A DNA stretch of 64,000 bases from the NCBI GenBank assembly GCA_033239125.1, contig BSWB01000004.1:122955235-123019234 (forward strand), read 5' to 3'. The translations under genes and the position numbers were made by a program. Position 1 is the first letter of the stretch. Every line of letters begins with the position of its first letter. A model generated the notes under the pieces. It had not been told where the DNA came from. It saw nothing but the letters and a program-made list of their open reading frames with translations, and did no database searches. Source of the DNA: Fagopyrum homotropicum. Taxonomy: Eukaryota > Streptophyta > Magnoliopsida > Caryophyllales > Polygonaceae. This document shows, one piece after another, positions 31,279-42,814 of this stretch.

Positions 31279-33712
31279 TTATTTGAGTGCGGTGGGCGCG
31301 AACTCTTCAGCTTGGAGTTCCGGTGAATACTTCTTGAGTCGTTGACCGTTCACCTTAAAGCTTCCGCCCTTTTCACCCCATACTTCAACTGCACCATGGG
31401 GAAAAACACGTTTGATTAGAAAAGGTCCAGTCCAACGAGATTTAAGCTTACCTGGAAAGAGACGAAGCCTTGAATTGAAGAGGAGAACTTGATCTCCTTC
31501 TTTGAGGTCTTTTGGGATGATATGCTTATCATGCCAACGCTTCGCTCTTTCTTTATAGATCTTGGCGTTTTCGTAGGCGTTCAAGCGAAGTTCTTCAAGC
31601 TCATTGAGGTCCAAGAGACGCTTCTCTCCTGCCTCCTTCATGCTGAAGTTCAACCACTTTATTGCCCAATACGCCTTGTGCTCCAACTCTACCGGTAAGT
31701 GGCAAGACTTCCCATACACAAGGTTATATGGTGTTGTTCCGATGGGAGTCTTATATGCAGTCCGGTACGCCCATAATGCGTCATCTAGCTTCAAAGACCA
31801 ATCTTTCCTTGTCCTTGAAACCGTCTGCTCTAGGATCCCTTTAATTTCCCGGTTTGAGATCTCCACTTGTCCACTAGTTTGTGGATGATAAGGGGTGGCG
31901 ATCTTGTGAGTCACCCCATACTTAGCTAAAAGAGCTTCAAAACGTCGGGCAATGAAGTGAGAACCTCCATCACTAATAATGGTTCGTGGTGTCCCAAATC
32001 GTGGGAAGATGGTCTTGTTAAAGAACTTAACCACTACCATGACATCATTGGTGGGAGAGGCAATTGCTTCAACCCATCTCGAAACATAATCCACCGCTAA
32101 AAGTATGTATTGGTTTCCACAAGATGATGGGCAAGGTACCATGAAGTCTACTCCCCAAACGTCAAAGATCTCCACCTCTTGGATGTTGTTAAGGGGCATC
32201 TCGTTCCTCCTAGATATGTTCCCTGTTCTTTGACAAGCATCACAGCAGGAAACAAAGGTTTGCACATCTTTAAACAAAGTAGGCCAAAAGAATCCAGATT
32301 GCAATACCTTAGCGCTAGTCTTATTCGAACTAGCGTGTCCTCCACAAGGTAGTGAATGACAATGACGGATGACACTTTGCATCTCATCTTCCGGTACACA
32401 TCGCCGAATGATGCCGTCCGGACCTCTATTAAAGAGGAGAGGTTCGTTCCAAAAGTATTCCCGAACATCCTTAAAGAACGTCTTTCTTTGTGCGTAGGAT
32501 AATCCGGGTGGTAATTCCTGGCAAACCAAATAGTTAACAAAATCAGCAAACCATGGTTCGTTACCTTTGGCGATCACGTCGATGCACTCCTCTATGATGT
32601 GTAAATGCTCGTCCGGAAAGGAGTCATCTATAGGTAGATGGTCATCTTCTAGATGTGGTAGACGACTCAAATGATCCGCAACAGAATTTTCCGAACCCTT
32701 CTTGTCGCGGATCTCTAGATCGAATTCTTGTAGGAGAAGAATCCATCTAATCAGCCTTGGTTTCGCATCTTTCTTCGCAAGCAAATACCGGATCGCAGCA
32801 TGATCCGTGTACACAATCACCTTAGCACCTACAAGATAAGAGCGAAACTTTTCAAATGCATATACAATTGCTAAAAATTCCTTTTCGGTTGTGGCGTAGT
32901 TGAGCTGCGTTTCATCTAGCGTCTTGCTAGCGTAGTAAATGGCATGGGTTCGTCCTTCCTTTCTTTTCCCAAGCACAGCCCCTATTGCTACGTCACTCGC
33001 GTCACACATAACCTCAAAGGGAAGATTCCAATCCGGAGGTTGGATAATAGGGGCTGAGGTTAGAGCTTCCCAAATCGTATTAAACGCATCTAAGCATTCC
33101 TGCGAGAAATCAAAAACTGCATCCTTCATTAACAAATTAGTGAGCGGTTTTGATATCTTGGAAAAATCCTTTATGAAACGCCTATAGAATCCAGCATGTC
33201 CTAGAAAACTTCTTATCCCTTTCACCGAAGTTGGGGGAGGAAGCTTTTCTATTGTCTCTATCTTAGCCTTATCCACCTCAATCCCTCTACTAGAGATTAA
33301 GTGTCATAATACAATGCCCTCTTTCACCATAAATTGACACTTCTCACAATTAAGAACTAGGTTAGTGTCTTCACACCTTTGTAACACAAGAGCAAGGTTA
33401 GAAAGACAATTGTCAAAAGAGGAACCATAAACGGAGAAGTCATCCATAAAAACCTCCATGATTTCCTCTATATATTCTGAGAAGATGGCCATCATGCACC
33501 TTTGAAAGGTGGTTGGGCGTTGCAAAGCCCGAACGGCATCCTCCTATAGGCAAACGTACCACACGGGCACGTGAACGTGGTCTTCTCTTGATCATCCGGG
33601 TGTATCGGGATCTGAAAGAAACCACTATAACCGTCAAGATAACAGAAATGTGAGTGTTGTGCTAACCTTTCAAGCATTTGGTCGATGAAGGGTAGTGGGA
33701 AGTGATCCTTAG
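31279..33712 (-). pseudogene. Element C RT (partial), RNase H and integrase
   Basis: From 33276 to 31279 the frame is open for 665 codons. It covers the RT thumb, RNase H (MCDASDVAIGAVLGK, VYTDHAAIRYLL) and full integrase (HCHSLPCGGH, CCDACQRTG, GVDFMVPCPSS, IISDGGSHF, QVEISNREIKGI). Upstream, 33712-33304 encodes RT with CYLDGYSGFFQIPIHPDDQ and an intact VFMDDFSVYGS box, but with frame breaks near 33520 and 33300. The RT N-terminus, protease and gag are missing: RT is joined directly to LTR sequence at 33712/33713 inside the RKDHFPLP motif. The join shares CTT with both parents, consistent with a microhomology deletion. Confidence 0.92.
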
Positions 33713-34513
33713 CGTGCGTGCAAATAAGTCTTAAATTTATAAAACTAGAATCAAGAAAGCGAACCCGCAGTGTACGGATCGACGTAGTTAAGCAAGAATT
33801 CCAGAGTATCGAACACAGGGATTTGGGGGGTTAAATCCAGTTATTAATCGTCAAGCAAGTAAATGTATGAGCTTTGCAAATATTGGGGAAAACAACAACC
33901 CTAAAGATCCAGGTGTCTAATTGTGGCAATCGATTCAAGATATACTAAAGAATTAAGGACAGAGTTAAGAGTTGCAAAGGTATGCTAAGGTAAAGCAATG
34001 TACGGTGAAGTTCCAAGGCTTTACATGACTTATCTAGAAATACTCTCTATAAAGGTTGTCGAGGCTTCAGTATAGAAAGGATCTAAAGACAAGAATTAAT
34101 ATCAAATACCCAAACTTGTAATCCAAGGATCAAGACTAACTAAACCGATTAAGGTTGTGACACTCGAAATCGAAGTAGAGGTTGTTGAGGCTTCACTAAT
34201 ACCTAGAAAACGCAAGCCAAGACTAAGTTAAAGGTAATCTTTAACTTTGGATTAAAGTAAAAGCAATATTCGTAAACTAGGGAAAATTACGGGTGGATCT
34301 TGAGTTCCATGGCCGTGGAACCTCAAGAACAGGCCGTGATTTAGGGTGTTGGCGAAATCTCTCTAACTCTCAAGGTCCAATCTGTTTACGATCGATCTAT
34401 CATCATCTAAGCCACAACTATTAACCCTTCACCTTAGAATTGCTAAAGGGTTTTAGCCAACAATAGTCATTATGATATCAAATTCAAGATTTAGAAATAT
34501 GAAAGATGAAAAC
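33713..34513 (-). repeat. Element C right (5') LTR, first part
   Basis: This begins TAGCGTGCGTGCAAATAAG, matching the left LTR from about its tenth base. It includes the hairpin at about 34288-34345. It stops at GATGAAAAC, where the solo LTR is inserted. The first bases and the primer site are lost in the deletion. Confidence 0.88.
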
Positions 34514-36165
34514 TGTTACGCTAAGATCGTGATGCGCAAATCGGTTTTAAATTTATAACTCGAACTAAATCCTAAACTACCTAGCGAAACCCGCAGTGTA
34601 CGGGTCGTTTTGTAGAAAGGAAAGTATTCCGAGGTCAAACACAAGGACTGAGGTGAAACTAAGTCATTCAATGATCCAAAATAGTGTTAGTCTAGACTAA
34701 GATAAGATGAGGAATAAAGAAGATGGAAAACACAATGTTTTTGGAGGGTTTTGGGTGATCAAACAAGATCACAAGTATATGAACACAATCAAGCAACACA
34801 AACACACACTAAAACAAAAGATAGGAAAATGGAAGTAACAAAGCGGATTCTTGAGTTTGGAAATCCGGGTATGGAATAGACTCAAGCTATCTATTCATGC
34901 CTCGGATTAACTATGATATGTTGGGGTTAAGCGTTTCTAGATTGGGATCAATTACCGGGTAGGTCTCATGGTCCACTAGTCCATTCCTAAGGTCTTATTA
35001 CCGGGTAAGTCTCTAAGAACCTAAGGATAGGAATTCTACACAAACCGGATTGTTACCTAGAGATCTAACCTATCCTTACCGGGTAAGTCTCGGAAAGGGA
35101 AGTTCTAAGCAACTATCCTAGCACACTTAGTCCAATGGCGGCTTGTGAGGCTCACCACTACCTAAGGTTTGTCATCTTTTAAACCTAAGAGTAAGAATCA
35201 CCGGGTAAGTCTCTTCAAAACCCTTAGTTGCTAACACTAGGTCTCCCTAGGATAGAATTAGCTCAACAAACACTAGGATTTCAAGAACACAAGTCATCCA
35301 AGGGTAAAAATCTAAGTTCATCCTATCATGGTCTTAGCCATAGCCCCTCTTTCCTTACTCTAGAATCGCAATCTATCTAGCCAACAACATTCATTTCAAG
35401 ATCAATCTCCACAAATAAAGCATGCTTGCAAGTCATGGTCAAATGATGAAGAACAATCCAAAGAAAAGACATTAAAAGCATAGAATAGAAATTACCAAAT
35501 TCTTACAAGGCTCCAAGAGCTAATCCAACTTGACAACAATCGAAGCTTCACTCGAATCCAATCTAATCTCACTCTAAAACGAGAATCTACACTAATCTCT
35601 TCCAAGAACACCCCTAATGGGTGCTTGGAAGAGAGGCAACAATGGAGAAGTGTTTTGGGGAAGAAAGATAGGTCAAAAGAGAGGAGAAGGATCCCCAATT
35701 ACAGCCTGCAAAATCCTTTAAATACCCACTAGGATGCAAGAGCAATGGAAGAGATCGTGGCCAGCTGTCAATGTGGTCCTGGCAAGAATCACGGGCAAGT
35801 CCACGGCCGTGGTCTTGGTCCAGACCGTGGTTTGGTCCAGAGGTTGCTTCTAGGCTCGTTAAGCCATGATTTGGTGCATGGCTTGTGTTGGCAAGGTTCC
35901 ATGAGTCCTCCTTAGCCCTTAGCTTGCATTCCAATGAGTCCGGAAGTGTGTCATCTCGAGGAATGATCCTCGGATGTATCGATTAGGCTCTTAAATCTCC
36001 CAAAATACCTACAAAGCAAGCAAAAGTCTGAGTAGACGTCTATCTCAACAAAATACGTGATTTGAGTGCAAACGCCGTGAACTAATGCTAAACCATGCAT
36101 GAATGAGCGAAAAATCTATCTAAATGAGTGTCTAAATCTAGATCATAAATCGTGTTATCAAAAAC
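34509..36165 (-). mobile_element. Solo LTR (F-like family) with target duplications
   Basis: The LTR is 34514-36160 (1647 bp), flanked by AAAAC at 34509-34513 and 36161-36165. On the minus strand it starts TGATAACACGATTTATGA and ends CGATCTTAGCGTAACA, resembling the F LTR (50460). It carries four ACCGGGTAAGTCTC-like repeats (34950-35210) and one palindrome CCACGGCCGTGG (about 35800). The U5 motif ACCCGCAGTGTACGG lies near 34590, and a TATA-like TTTAAATA is near 35720. There is no internal region, so it is a product of LTR-LTR recombination. Confidence 0.9.
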
Positions 36166-37008
36166 CTTCGAAAACCTTCAATAAACTTCAAATCAATCTC
36201 AAATCTACAAACTAGGTAATGATGTATATCAGATTCGGAATAACACAAACCAATCACAATCCTTGATAAGAACGAAGAGCGGGATGTCAATCCGTCTTCT
36301 AATCAAACCTAAGGACAAAGCGTAACTTCCAAATCTCCAAGTCTTTGCAAACCTCCGTTGCAAAATGGCAATCTCCGCACATCCAACTAGAACCCTAGGC
36401 ACGTGCATGTAAGCGTAAGCGAAAGTCCCGAAATCTCCCTCCTTCAGTCCTTTTATAGGGAAAGATAGAATAAGTGTCCAGCCCATGTGCATAGACAATG
36501 TGTCTATATTTTATTCGCCAAAAGATTGCACGAATCACGGTTATATGGGATTCCACGCCCGTGGTTTAGAGCGTGGAATTGGATTACGGTGCATCAAAAC
36601 TTCCACGACCGTACTTTATACCGTGTAACTCTCTGGAATGCTCCACGCTCATGTTGCCAAGTTCCACGGCCGTGTTTTAGAGCGTGGAATCCATTACGGC
36701 CGTAATTTAGAGCGTGGAAGCATAGGTTGCTCGTAATTCCCTTTGTTTTGTGCCATTCTTCATCCTAGCATCTTTCTTAGCTTCTTTGTGGTGTCCTCAA
36801 TCCTTAGATGTGCTCAATCCATCTCCATTCTCTCTTAATTCGTTCGGTTTTAGCTCTTATTTGCCTACAATCAACACAAAGCTTATGTAGACCTCTATAT
36901 CGACAATATAGATAAACTAGCTCACAATTGCTTCAATGCTTTATCAATGAACACTAATATGGATGAAATACGTCTAGAAAACGTGCCTAAAATATAACAA
37001 TATTTCAT
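36161..37008 (-). repeat. Element C right (5') LTR, second part
   Basis: This continues the left-LTR homology after the solo LTR. It includes the palindrome cluster at about 36530-36720 and a TATA near 36450. It ends at CAATATTTCAT, seven bases short of the terminal GCTAACA. Confidence 0.88.
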
Positions 37009-37221
37009 CCTCGAACATGATCGATTACTCTCCTTTCTCTCTCAATTTCTCTTATTTAGCTGCTTTTCACCTACAATCAACACAAAGCTAGTGTAGACAT
37101 CCATATCGACAGAATAGACGAACAAGCTAACAATTGCTTCTAAACTTCATCCATGTACACAATAATAAGGGGAAAACAACCAAAATAAGTGCCTAGAATA
37201 TCGCAATATTTCATGCTAACG
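37009..37221 (-). repeat. Element A right (5') LTR, last part
   Basis: CTCGAACATGATCGATTACTC and what follows match the left LTR at about 1360-1575. It ends GCTAAC at 37220, where the last base is altered or lost. Confidence 0.85.
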
Positions 37222-38540
37222 AGAAGTGTCACCGCCCTTGTGGTGACACTACACTCCGGCAACGCATCCTGCCCCTTTGCCAGCGCCCGGAAGCAGCATG
37301 TCACCGCCCATGCGGACGCCTCTGGCCGCCCCTATGGTGACTAACCCTGAAGAAGCGAAGCCGGCGCCCCAGCGCCTTTGCCTGCGTCCCAACTGCGGAC
37401 ATGTGAAGCCAAAGAGTCAGTGTTACTGCCCCTGTGGTGACACTAGGCCGCCCATGCGGATTGTCATCAAAAACGACACGAAGATGAAGAGTTAGACATT
37501 CAGGAAGCATTATAGACCCGCCCCTGCGGGATTGTCAGGCCGTCCCAGCGGCCAAGGAGAAGATCGAACATTCTGCCCTAAACCACCCCTACGGCCTTGA
37601 AGCCCGCCCCCCGCGGTTTAGCGTCAGAGGACTTAACTCCGTTTGTTTGCACCACCTTTATGACATTTAAAGTGGTTGTTTAGACAACCCATTTACTCCC
37701 TTTTAATGTAATTTGTAGTATAAATAGAGCCCTTGGCTGATTGCTTGCACATTTCCCCCAAAAAGCTCTATTTTCCTAAGTGCCACTTTGTAATGAGTTT
37801 CTAGCTTCCTTTGCTACATTGGGTTGATTGAAGTTGCATTACTATTTGGTTGTAAGTCTTTTATAATATAAGTTTTATTCAGTCTAATTTTGTTATATTT
37901 CCTTGATCTTTAACTTATGTTTGCATGTCTCTTATCACTTTGATTGATCATTTTAAGTGTTCTAATGCATGCAAAGTACTAGGATTAATCTATTCCGGGT
38001 TCGGGTCCTTAATCTAGTAGTAAACCTTTAGATAAAAGCGGGTTATGAGTATCTAAAGAAAATGTATATAACTATAAAGAAAGATTAACGGGTCGTTTAT
38101 TCATTCTTTATATCTCTTTATCTTTACTAGAATGCTAACTTGTGCTTTGATCTAGTAGGTTTACGGATCAATAATCTAGTTAAGTTGTATTGATACCGGT
38201 TGGCTCAACACATACCTAAGATCAAGATGAGAATTTGGTGAATTACTTATGAAAAGAACCAACCAAGTAGTGTGCATGCTAAGATCCAACCTAGTGTAAC
38301 TCTTCAACTTTATCTATTAGCACCCTCTTTGCTTGTTTTATATTTGCTTTTGTCTTGTTTTAGTTACAATCCAAACCCCCCCCCCCCTTTATTGTTTACA
38401 ATTCGGTAATTAATTCTAATCAAAACTCGACTAAACTCTCTTGGACCGACCCTTACTTACACTATACAATCCAGTTAGTGTAACGTTACACTCTACTTTG
38501 ACTAAAGCTAAAAGAACAACAACCATAGACTTTTAGCCTC
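37222..38540 (+). repeat. LTR-like fragment with GC-rich palindromes, unclassified
   Basis: 37230-37620 is much more GC-rich than its surroundings. It holds repeated imperfect palindromes such as CCGCCCATGCGGA, CCGCCCCTGCGGG and GCCGTCCCAGCGGC. A TATAAATAG lies at about 37720, followed by about 800 bp of AT-rich sequence with a run of C at 38379-38391. The order palindromes, TATA, leader resembles the Athila LTRs here, but the sequence is different. I could not find its partner or its exact ends. The small open frames in the GC-rich part look like repeat artefacts. Confidence 0.35.
37719..37727 (+). promoter_or_regulatory. Possible TATA box of the unclassified LTR-like fragment
   Basis: TATAAATAG lies about 100 bp after the palindrome cluster. 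The position fits a U3/R boundary. No transcript evidence can be seen from sequence. Confidence 0.35.
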
Positions 38541-38615
38541 GTCAATGTACATATCAGTAACTGGGTTGACCAAAAAATATTATGTAATACTGTAAGTTAC
38601 TGTTATAGAACTTAC

Positions 38616-38918
38616 CCGTCAGCATTGGAGTTCAGATCAGTTTGTCTTATAACTTTAAATGACATCTTCAGTTTGTCCTCCAACTTGGTGTGCTTACCAT
38701 GGAGCCGAATTATCTAAGAAAATATAACAACCAGTGGTTCGAGTAGCAACTGCATTTAGTCTTCCTTTATGTACATAACCTGTGGGTCATATACATAGAT
38801 GGTTCAATCAAGTAGGTTGATTTCCAGCATGCCTAGTGTGATTCAAGAAGGTTGAAGGGTGAATATATCACTTTAACATCGTACAATGGCTTTCTGAATA
38901 TATTTGGGACGTCTCTAG
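38616..38918 (-). pseudogene. Element E Ulp1-like cysteine peptidase exon, C-terminal part
   Basis: Continues the exon of 45377-45557 in frame after removal of D and one TCTAG. The motif VIYSPFNLLESH carries the likely catalytic His, but the next codon, usually Trp, is TAG. CWK and a YVYDP-like segment follow, the latter reached after a small frame change and containing the probable catalytic Asp. The exon ends NADGG-like at a GTAAG donor (38615-38611), just before the place where Ulp1 proteins have the catalytic DCG. The next exon with DCG was not found, so it is probably cut by the neighbouring LTR-like fragment. Ulp1 proteins remove SUMO; the role in transposons is unknown. Confidence 0.65.
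38914..38918 (+). repeat. Target site duplication of element D, left copy
   Basis: TCTAG here and at 45372-45376 flank the TGTAATAGC...GTGTTACA ends of D. Confidence 0.9.
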
Positions 38919-40892
38919 TGTAATAGCTAGGATTTCCGAATTCTAATTAATGTTGATTAACTTAATCAGTGATACTAATTGACATATAACTTGCGAAGAT
39001 TGCGTAAGTGTTGAGTATAAGTTCCACCGTTATGTTCCTGACGTAATTTTGGGCTTATGGTGAAATTTTCACTTTTTTCCCCGGGTAATTATTTTTACCC
39101 TCCGGTATTATTTGGAGCATTTGGGAGCTCCAATTAATAAAAATGCAGTTGAGAGAAATGATCAGGACATCGGACATGTCCTAGATATGAAATAACATGG
39201 AAAGGCAAAACGGCCAAAAGAGTCGCTATTTCGTTTCTTAATGGCTAAGAAAGACGGCTTAGGAATACACGTTTTCCGAGGCAATTGTGGGATAATTATC
39301 CCTACAATATTCAAGATTTATTGTCCCAATTTCATGAAGTTTGGAGAAGGGGGTTCAACCCGCCATTGGATCGGTTTGAGGATAATTATCGACTTCGCTA
39401 AAGGATAATTATCGACTTCGCTAAAGGATAATTATCGACTTCACTATAAATAGCGGAAAATCGTTTATTAATTCATTTCCTTTCACGTTTCCTCATAAAA
39501 GCTGATTTCTCACAAACTTCAAACTCATATCTACTCTCACTTTCTAATCCGATTTCAATTCCGTTTGAGTTTCTGGATTCCTCTCTTCATTCTCTTCATA
39601 TCGGTACCAAGTTTCTGCATTTCCGAGCAGATGAAGACCTTGTCGAGCATATATGTTACTAGGACAGTTCCGTCGCTCAGATTCCGGTGAATTTGATGTT
39701 GTACATGAGTAGTCTGCGTCGTTGTGATTCCGAATCTTCTTTCAGATCATCAATCGGGTTAGTAACGAATAAGTTATGAATTTATTCATTTTCCGTACTG
39801 CGATTTGGCCTAACTTGACCATAGGCTTTTCAAAATGGATAATTAGAAATTCCATTATGATCATTATATTATTCTGGTGTTTATGGGTTGTTTGTTTGAT
39901 GAAATCTGATGACAGGTGGGTTTAGAAATGGTCTGCGGACAAAACGTTATTCTAGTAAAATTTAATTAGTTAATTAAAGGTTATTTATTTAAATTAGGAT
40001 TAAATTGGAGATTGAGGAATACTGATTAGATGCATGCTAGGTGTCAGAATGAGTTGAGGATCATGATGATGTTATGGATATCGGTTATGCCTTTAAGGTT
40101 TAGTATGTGTACGAGTATGATGAGATGTTATGTTGAGGATATTCCTTAGGCATTTATGAATGTGTTGAGGATCGGAGGTTTAAATTTGAGATATAGGTTG
40201 GTTGTGGTTAGTGAGACGAGTCTCCTAACCTTTGCAATATGTGATTGTGTGTGCCTTGCTATTGCAGGCATTGATTACTTTCCTAAGGGGAAGCTGTGAC
40301 GTGGTACAGGTTACGAGTATATCACGTAAGTCCATAGGACTTACTTAGCATGCAGTTTTGGATTGTATGATTGTGATGGTTGTGTGTGTTCATATGATTG
40401 TGCATTTATAACCTAAACCGGACTAGGATGACCATTTATTACATTTAGTTGGTCCAAGTGTATTATAACGGGCGGTAACCACCGGTCTCCGCCTGCTGGT
40501 TAGGATGAGGTTCCTAGAAGCCAGTAACACAGGGGGGACGAGTGACGATCACCCCCAATGCAAACCCCTGTGTTAACGGGGAAAGGGACGAGGTTCTTTA
40601 GGTTCCTCGTGTTAAAAAAAAAAGTTGATTACTAATGGAATAACGTAATGAAAGATAATAAATGAATGTGTGTGGCATTGCATGTATGAGATGTATGTGT
40701 GGTTGTGCTATTACCTTCATGCTTTTCATTGCTGTAGCTAACGGTTTCATATTGTGTTGTAGATGATCTGCAGGTTAGGAAGACTGCAGGGTTAGATAGA
40801 TGGTGTGGCCAGCCGAGGACTTTTGTACATTAGGATGCGCGGAATATGGGATCTTTTGTATCAGATGTTGTGGTTTGATGTATTGTACTCGG
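38919..40892 (+). repeat. Element D 5' LTR, 3'-truncated
   Basis: Homologous to 43243-45180; homology ends at TTGTACTCGG (40892). TATAAATAG is at 39445. Just upstream are three 23-bp tandem copies carrying GATAATTATC (39381, 39404, 39427); the 3' LTR has two. The region around 40500-40580 (ACACAGGGGGGACGAGTGAC, ACCCCTGTGTTAACGGGG) is also shared. Confidence 0.88.
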
Positions 40893-42075
40893 TGATAATC
40901 AGAAGATTATGGGAATCATGTGACTACGGTGCTGAGAACGTATGAGGAGAATTGCCCGACTCATGATTTCGAGTTAGTGGTTGTAGTTCACGTTCCAAGA
41001 TTTGAAGACAATACCTGCTTGACATTTCGTGTCAGAGTTTCACAAATCATAGGAGGTTGAAGCATATTTTTATGCAATAAAGGTTGAATAACTGCTAGCG
41101 TCGATGGTTTGAGTTGATCAAGGACGCTGACCTTAAGATTTGTACCATTTTGGCAAGGAGAATGTGGTCATTGATGCCTTGAATAAGAAGACGTCTCGAG
41201 AGAAGGCGATTGTTGGAATTTTTGTACAATCTCGGTTTCAAAATGATGTAGCTTGGTTAGAGTTGGACCTACAACTACTAATAAGGACGTTAGTTTCATG
41301 TTTAGGGATTTTACCTGGTTTGTTGGATGAGGTCCAACAAAAATAGGGGACTTGCCTGACCTTGAGGGAACTTGATGAAAGGATGCCTCATGGCGAGACA
41401 CCACAGTTCTTTAATGGAACAAAAGGAGTATGAGGCGTCGCAATTGCGTTAGTATAACCGCTTATGCGGAGTCGAGTGGAGAAGATAACAGTACACTCAT
41501 AGTACACCTTCTTTAGTACATCCATGTACGAATAAGAGGTACCACGAAGTAGTAAATCATGTTAAAGTGTTACTGACCTGGAGATGAGCTCATCCACTAC
41601 CAGTGCTGTAGTGGAAGTGAGAGGACTTTTCTGTGGACTTGTGATCGGATTGAGACCAGTAAGAGTTTTGGTGTTATCCAGATTATTAGTAACAGATTTA
41701 CGAAGGCGACATGTTCCATCTCTACAGAGAGACGTGGCCAGTGAATGAAGTAAAAAAGGAGTACACTAGACAGATGGTGGGACTCCATAAGTGTACCGAG
41801 GACGATCGACTATGATTATAGTAGACGGTTTACTTTGAGGTTTTGATAGCAGATTCAGACTGCTTGGGGAATGCGTCCACATATCATGATTGAGTTTTAC
41901 CTCAGACAGACGGTCAGTCTAAGAGAACCCTCCAGACCGTAGAGAACATGTTATGAGCTTGTGGGATGGATTGGGAACAGGGACGATCTGTTTATCTCCC
42001 ACTCGTTGAGTTCTTATACCACCGCCGTTTCTATGCATCTATAGGGATGTCCCCTATGAGGCGTTGTGTAGACAT
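40893..42075 (+). pseudogene. Element D RNase H and integrase remnants
   Basis: 40930-41200 encodes a broken RNase H end: YEENCPTHDFELVVVV, then DHKSLKHIFMQ-like and FGKENVVIDALNKK, the equivalent of the usual GKANVVADALSRK. 41340-41700 is too decayed to read. 41690-42075 shows integrase pieces (SLYREMW, LPQTDGQSKRTLQTVENML, SPYEALCRHRCHTPICW). Many stops and frameshifts; not functional. Confidence 0.8.
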
Positions 42076-42700
42076 AGGTGTCATACACCTATATGCTGGG
42101 AGGAGCCTAGCAGTACCACTAGGATAGCGCCAGAAAAGATTCAGGATGATATGACTCGAGTAACGCTGATCAGAGAGAGGATACTGGCTACGCAGAGTCG
42201 CCAGAAGTTGTATGCAGATAGGAGGCGTCGACCTCTAGAGTTCAGGGTAGGAGCTCATGTCTGGTTGAGAGTAACTTTGACGTGAGGCATCAGACGTTAT
42301 GGCATAAAGGGGAAGTTGAGTCTCCGATATGTCAGTCCTTTCGAGATACTGGATAGAGTTGGGAGAGCAGTGCACAGATTGGCTTTGCCACCGAAGTTAG
42401 AGGGTGTTCACCCTATGTTTCATGTGTCTCAGCTGAGGGAGTACATACCAGATCTGAGGCACATTGTGAGTTATGATGATCTAGTGGTTGAGCCGGACCA
42501 CACTTTTGCAGAACAACCTTTTGTAGTACTAGAAAGAGAGGTGTGAAACGCCTGCATTCGAAGGATATTCCTCTGATGAGGATGCAGTGGTCGAGACGAG
42601 GACCGGATGAGGCTACCTGCGAGATAGAGGATAGTATCCAGAGGAACTATCCAGAGTTCTATGCGGAGTTAGAGGCACCCGTAGGATCCATGAGTAGATC
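42076..42700 (+). pseudogene. Element D integrase C-terminus and chromodomain remnant
   Basis: The first part encodes KLYADRRRRPLEFRVGAHVWLRV. The GPF/Y-type segment SLRYVSPFEILDRVGRAVHRLALPP follows, and then VHPMFHVSQLREYIPD. A frameshift near 42545 leads to a chromodomain-like stretch (KRLHSKDIPLMRMQWSRRG, then EATCEIEDSIQRNYPEFY). Chromodomains in this family guide integration to heterochromatin. Here the gene is broken by stops at 42282 and 42544. Confidence 0.85.
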
Positions 42701-42814
42701 TTAGGGCCTTTTTGGTGAGTGCTTGTATGCTATGTGCTTATGTGATATGATGTGTTTTCGTGCTAGCTTTGATATGTGCATCTGATCTGTTAGATCTTGT
42801 TTGCTAGAACGATA

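Larger units (their letters stand above)
12593..37008 (-). mobile_element. Element C: Athila-like Ty3/gypsy retrotransposon nested in A, itself interrupted
   Basis: On the minus strand C has a right LTR (33713-34513 plus 36161-37008), RT to integrase (31279-33712), the post-pol and ORF1 region (15622-17865) and a left LTR (12593-14257). Element B splits it between pol and ORF1. Removing B and one CAAAA copy rejoins sequence that matches A at 5100-5240. A solo LTR splits its right LTR. Gag, protease and the RT N-terminus are deleted. The right terminus lacks GCTAACA, so no target duplication can be read. Confidence 0.88.
1..37221 (-). mobile_element. Element A: decayed Athila-like Ty3/gypsy retrotransposon, host of nested insertions
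   Basis: Reading on the minus strand, the order is right LTR, tRNA-Asp-like primer site, gag, protease, RT, RNase H, integrase, ORF1 and left LTR. The left LTR is cut by the window edge; its first base here matches the right LTR at about 11402, so about 95 bp lie outside. The right LTR runs from 11306 to 12592, where element C enters, and its last part reappears at 37009-37221. All genes carry frameshifts or stops, and two catalytic sites are altered (protease Gly to Glu, RT FMDD to FMDE). It is therefore an old, inactive copy. The Athila assignment rests on the ATHILA ORF-1-like gene behind integrase and on the tRNA-Asp primer site. Confidence 0.9.

Noticed and set aside
37277..37495. Open frames in the GC-rich palindromic fragment
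   Set aside because: Composition and repeats explain them; no family motif and overlapping frames on both strands.
42064..42285. Independent host gene in the middle of D
   Set aside because: The translated motifs are integrase C-terminus followed by chromodomain, so it belongs to the retroelement.
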